Below, piece by piece: positions 32,072 through 35,049 of a stretch of DNA of 35,049 nucleotides. Within the stretch, counting starts at the first letter, position 1. Every line of letters begins with the position of its first letter. Made by a program: the position numbers and the translations under genes. The DNA comes from Pyxidicoccus fallax (GTDB taxonomy: Bacteria > Myxococcota > Myxococcia > Myxococcales > Myxococcaceae). Below the pieces are notes generated by a model. It was given only the letters and a program-made list of their open reading frames with translations. It had not been told where the DNA came from and searched no databases. The stretch is from contig NZ_JABBJJ010000107.1 in assembly GCF_012933655.1 (NCBI RefSeq), positions 1 to 35,049 on the forward strand, given 5' to 3'.

Positions 32072-33445
32072 ATGACGCGCGCACGGCCCGTGCTCCTCTC
32101 CGCCCTCCTCTCCTCCGCGTGCCTCTGGGCCCCCCTCGCGAGCGCCGCCGGTGGCGCCGGCATCGCCTCTCCGGACGCCTGGCCGCGCATCCGCAAGGAG
32201 CGCATCCAGAAGCTGCTGCCCCTGGCCATGGCCCGCGCCAACGTGGATGCCTGGGTGCTCATCTGCCGGGAGAACGACAACGACCCGCTGGCCGTGCACG
32301 TCGGCTGCGAGAACGCGGGCGGTGCCGCCGCGTTCCTCTTCCTCAAGCAGGGCGACGCGGTGCGCTCGCTCGCCCTGTCCCCCGCGGGAGAGGCCACGGC
32401 CTTGAGGGACGTGGGCCCCCTGGATGAAGTCGTGCCGCTGGAGCGCGGCACGGACCTCTACGCGCAGGTGGCCTCGCGGCTGGCGGCGGCGAAGCCCACG
32501 CGCATCGCGGTGAACTCGTCCGAGGCGGTGACGGTGGCGGACGGCCTGTCCGCCACGCAGCGCGCGGCGCTGGAGAAGGCGCTGACGCCCGCGCTGCGCA
32601 AGAAGCTGGTGTCCTCCGAGGACCTCGTCTCCGAGTGGCTCTCCGTGAAGCTGCCCGAGGAGGTGGAGATTCTGCGCAAGGCCGCCGCGCTCACCTCGCA
32701 GCTGGAGGTGGAGGCGTACCGCGCGGTGGTGCCGGGCAAGACGCGCGACGTGGACGTGGCGAACTTCCTCAAGCGCCGCATGGCGGAGCTGGGCGTGGGG
32801 GACGCGTGGGCGCCGGACCAGAACCCCAACGTGCAGAGCGGCCCCACGCGGGGCCACTCGCACGCCACCGAGCGCGTGATTCAGCCCGGAGACTTCATCC
32901 AGACGGACTTCGGCATCCGCGTGGGCGGCATGTGGGTGACGGACATCCAGCGCTTCGCCTACGTGCTGGCGCCGGGCCAGACGCAGCCCCCGAAGGAGGC
33001 GCTGGAGAAGTGGGAGAAGGGCAAGAAGGGCAGCCGCATCGCCCTGGCCGCGCTCAAGCCCGGTGTGCGCGGGTGGGACGTGGACAAGGCCCAGCGCGAC
33101 TGGATGCGCGAGGCGGGCTCCGAGCCCGTCATGTGGGGCACCGGCCATCCGGTGGGCTACTGGGCGCACGACGTGGGCCCGGCGCTCTCCGGCGCCCAGA
33201 AGGACCAGCCCGCGAAGGGCCAGGCGGCGCGCATCGTCCGCCCCGGACAGGTGTTCGCCTTCGACGGCTTCTTCGCGTGGAAGGACGGCGGGCCGGACCA
33301 GATGCGCCTCGTCTCCGTGGAGGAGATGGCCGTCGTCACCGACACGGGCGCGGAGTACCTCATCCCCCCGCAGGAGGACCTGGTCCTCATCCCCTCCCAG
33401 GCCCCCGCCGGCACGGGGCCGTCCCGACCCGGCACCACCCGCTAG
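32072..33445 (+). CDS. secreted M24-family (Xaa-Pro aminopeptidase-like) metallopeptidase
   Basis: This 457-residue protein has a signal peptide (about 1-25, ending ASAAG). A creatinase-like N-terminal domain (about 30-205) precedes the M24 pita-bread domain (about 215-440). Likely metal ligands are the Asp in QTDFGIRVGG, the Asp in VTDIQRF, the His in GTGHPVGYWAHDVGP and the Glu in VSVEEMAVVT. Where M24 enzymes usually have a glutamate (IEPGIY), this protein has Asp in FAFDGFFAW, and the first two Asp are one residue further apart than usual. It may be a divergent peptidase or a non-peptidase M24 protein acting in the periplasm. AAAGGA precedes the ATG. The 169-base divergent region upstream contains short GC palindromes (CCCGCC-C-GGCGGG, 31945-31957) and no gene. 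Confidence 0.85.
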   Translation: MTRARPVLLSALLSSACLWAPLASAAGGAGIASPDAWPRIRKERIQKLLPLAMARANVDAWVLICRENDNDPLAVHVGCENAGGAAAFLFLKQGDAVRSLALSPAGEATALRDVGPLDEVVPLERGTDLYAQVASRLAAAKPTRIAVNSSEAVTVADGLSATQRAALEKALTPALRKKLVSSEDLVSEWLSVKLPEEVEILRKAAALTSQLEVEAYRAVVPGKTRDVDVANFLKRRMAELGVGDAWAPDQNPNVQSGPTRGHSHATERVIQPGDFIQTDFGIRVGGMWVTDIQRFAYVLAPGQTQPPKEALEKWEKGKKGSRIALAALKPGVRGWDVDKAQRDWMREAGSEPVMWGTGHPVGYWAHDVGPALSGAQKDQPAKGQAARIVRPGQVFAFDGFFAWKDGGPDQMRLVSVEEMAVVTDTGAEYLIPPQEDLVLIPSQAPAGTGPSRPGTTR

Positions 33446-33521
33446 AGGCGTGGCCGGGGGGCGTTTCGGCATCCGCGAGGGGCTCGGCTAGACTGGGCGG
33501 GCTTCCCCGGAGAGCCCCGCG

Positions 33522-33890
33522 ATGCACAACGTCCTGGTCATCGATGACGACACCTTCGTCCTCACCCTGGTGAGAGACATCCTCCAGACGGCGGGCTACG
33601 GGGTGGTGACGGTGCAGACGCCGTCGGAGGCGTTCAACATGAGCGTCGACGGCATCTCCGCCATCCTCTGCGACTACAACATGCCGGGGATGACGGGCGC
33701 GGACGTGCTGACGGCCATGCGCGAGCTGCAGAACTGCCACGTGCCCTTCATCTTCCTCACCGGGCACGAGGAGCTGGACGACATCCTCCCCGTCGCCATC
33801 CGCTACGGCGCGGAGCTGCTGCCCAAGCCCATCCAGCCCGTCGAGCTGGTGCGGCTGCTCGTCAAGCAGCTCGCCTCCGTGGCGGCCTGA
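33522..33890 (+). CDS. stand-alone response-regulator receiver domain protein
   Basis: This 122-residue protein consists only of a CheY-like receiver domain. The acidic pocket is Asp8-Asp9, the phosphoacceptor is Asp51 in LCDYNMPGMTG, the switch Thr is Thr80 in FLTGHEE, and Lys102 lies in LPKPI. There is no output domain, so it would signal by protein contact or pass phosphate on in a relay. No histidine kinase is nearby, making it an orphan, as is common in myxobacteria. GGAG lies 9 bases before the ATG, and a TAGACT -10-like sequence near 33489 may be its promoter. Confidence 0.93.
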   Translation: MHNVLVIDDDTFVLTLVRDILQTAGYGVVTVQTPSEAFNMSVDGISAILCDYNMPGMTGADVLTAMRELQNCHVPFIFLTGHEELDDILPVAIRYGAELLPKPIQPVELVRLLVKQLASVAA

Positions 33891-33897
33891 GGCCGGG

Positions 33898-33913
33898 CGG
33901 GACTTCAGTCCCG
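33898..33913 (+). terminator. short hairpin after the receiver gene
   Basis: The perfect arms CGGGAC and GTCCCG around a TTCA tetraloop lie 7 bases after the stop, followed by TCTTCGCTTCG. It is a small but plausible terminator. Further GC palindromes follow (CGCGGG-GG-CCCGCG, near 33940). Confidence 0.55.
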
Positions 33914-34048
33914 TCTTCGCTTCGCGCCCGGCGCCTGGGACGCGGGGGCCCGCGGCTCTCGAGGGCCGCCTGGGGGACGGACGGCGAGGCATTGGCTCGT
34001 GGTCATGAGCGCTGGAGCTCGAAAGAGGTTGGCGCCGGGGCGGGCTCC

Positions 34049-34807
34049 GTGTTCGCTGTCCCCGTGCCGCTCCGGGTCCTCACGCTCAACATCGCGCATG
34101 GCGCGCCCTGGCTCGTGCCCATGCCCTTCCTGCGCACGCCGTGGGGCCTGCGGCGGGCGCTGGATGGAATCTCCGCGCTGCTCGCCCGCGAGGCGGCGGA
34201 CGTGGTGGCGTTGCAGGAGGTGGACCGCCAATGCCTGTTCAGCGGCGGCGTGGACCAGGTGGCCCGCATCGCGGAAGGAGCGGGCTACGCGCACGTGCTG
34301 CATGGCCCGCATCTGCGAGTGCCCGGCCTCTTCGCGCAGGGCACCGCGCTGCTATCACGCGTGCCGATGCATGAGCCGGACGTCCGCTCCTTCGAATCGG
34401 ACCGCGCCGTGGACAAGGGCTACGTGGCCGCGTCCATTCAGTGGCGGGGCCTCGACATCGACGTCGTCTCCGTGCACCTGGACCCGTTCTCGCCGGAGCG
34501 GCGGTTGCGGCAGGTCGAGCGGCTGGCCCGCGCGCTCGTCCAACGTCCCGCGCGGCCACGCGTGGTGATGGGCGACCTCAACGCCCGCGAAGGAACTCCC
34601 GACGGCACCGTGGAGCAACTGTGCGAGTCCGCCGGGCTCGTCGCGCACTCGCTCGGGAGCGGCGAGCCCACGTACCCCGTGAGCCGGCCTCGCGAGCGGC
34701 TGGACTGGATCCTGGCGTCACCGGAGCTGCGCTTCACGCGTTACGCACGGGTGGACGCGCGCGTGTCGGACCACTTTCCTGTCGTGGCGGAGCTGGCCCA
34801 GGACTGA
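34049..34807 (+). CDS. endonuclease/exonuclease/phosphatase-family protein
   Basis: This is a member of the EEP (DNase I-like) superfamily, about 252 residues from a GTG at 34049. Motifs in order are LRVLTLNIAHG, VVALQEVDRQ (the metal-binding Glu), VHLDPFSPERR, VVMGDLNAREG (catalytic Asp and Asn) and the C-terminal SDHFPVVAEL (Asp-His pair). Such enzymes cut phosphodiesters or phosphate esters in nucleic acids, phospholipids or inositol phosphates; the substrate is not evident. The start is uncertain: the frame is open to a TTG at 33992, there is no good ribosome-binding site, and a GTG at 34064 lies only three residues before the first conserved strand. No signal peptide is visible with any start. 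Confidence 0.85.
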   Translation: MFAVPVPLRVLTLNIAHGAPWLVPMPFLRTPWGLRRALDGISALLAREAADVVALQEVDRQCLFSGGVDQVARIAEGAGYAHVLHGPHLRVPGLFAQGTALLSRVPMHEPDVRSFESDRAVDKGYVAASIQWRGLDIDVVSVHLDPFSPERRLRQVERLARALVQRPARPRVVMGDLNAREGTPDGTVEQLCESAGLVAHSLGSGEPTYPVSRPRERLDWILASPELRFTRYARVDARVSDHFPVVAELAQD

Positions 34808-35049
34808 CGACAGCTGCGAATGCACTGGGTTCATGGGTCGGATGGCGAGCCGCTCCGGAATCCCGGTTCCGGTGCCGGGCGGGACTCCTCCACCCTCCTG
34901 TTCCTGGAATTCAGCACATGAGGCCATCCAACCTGGGACGTTCTCCCTGACAGAGGGCCGCACCCTCCCTGGCATGTCAGCCCCCTCCGGTAGAAGGGGC
35001 GTCGTGGAGGAATGATTCCTCCAGCGAGGGCGGCGGCCCGGGGGAGGTG
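34808..35049. other. right-end region with no supported gene
   Basis: These 242 bases contain only short open frames without clear coding character. They hold a hairpin CCGGAA/TTCCGG (34855-34872) that may terminate the EEP gene, an inverted pair CTGACA/TGTCAG (34947-34952, 34975-34980), and the palindrome at 35006-35022. A gene beginning at the window edge cannot be excluded (ATG at 35012). Confidence 0.5.
35006..35022. repeat. palindrome GGAGGAAT-G-ATTCCTCC
   Basis: Perfect 8-base arms surround a single central G. The left arm is a strong Shine-Dalgarno sequence and the right arm its complement. If transcribed, the two could pair and hide a ribosome-binding site; as DNA it could be an operator. 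Confidence 0.4.

Overview
The window is a gene-dense, very GC-rich bacterial segment with strong third-position GC. It most likely comes from the chromosome of a myxobacterium in the Myxococcus/Corallococcus/Pyxidicoccus group. That placement is an inference from base composition, the many secreted proteins, the Imm11-type immunity gene beside a PAAR-like nuclease toxin, and the mix of families. No rRNA, tRNA, CRISPR array, integrase or insertion sequence was seen.

Layout. 1-2086: a possible gene tail at the left edge, a YtcJ-type amidohydrolase and a small lipoprotein, the last two on the minus strand. 2257-5820: a tight plus-strand operon of trehalose synthase TreT, an NfeD-type membrane protease and a slipin. 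5834-9664: a DUF2721 membrane protein divergent from a MerR-type regulator that is translationally coupled to a VIT/VWA protein; the 223-bp divergent region holds repeated GACA/TGTC half-sites. 9753-11224: two conserved genes of unknown function. 11277-14105: two near-identical secreted discoidin-like proteins flanking an internally deleted third copy. 14137-17331 (minus): a LysM/peptidoglycan-binding protein and an 839-residue coiled-coil protein with an H...SEGCQ motif, resembling type VI secretion cargo. 17436-18648 (minus): a YkvA-like protein and a short-chain dehydrogenase. 18739-22431 (minus): a ferric-iron ABC importer. 22590-24104: an NTF2-like secreted protein and a PfkB kinase resembling plant myo-inositol 3-kinase. 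24342-26056: a DUF4150-AHH nuclease toxin and its Imm11-type immunity protein. 26102-28001: a secreted clan GH-A glycosidase converging on a cupin, with duplicated gene ends between them. 28106-31902 (minus): gyrA and a TPR protein with a histone-like basic tail. 32072-34807: an M24 peptidase-like protein, a stand-alone receiver domain and an endonuclease/exonuclease/phosphatase protein. The final 242 bases hold no clear gene.

The features most worth attention are the two candidate interbacterial-competition loci, the mosaic tandem paralogue array, the operator cluster in front of the merR-like gene, the inositol-kinase-like PfkB protein and a GyrA that carries alanine at the main quinolone-determining position. 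Several promoters share a TAGGKT-type -10 element, and some lie so close to the start codon that leaderless transcripts are likely.
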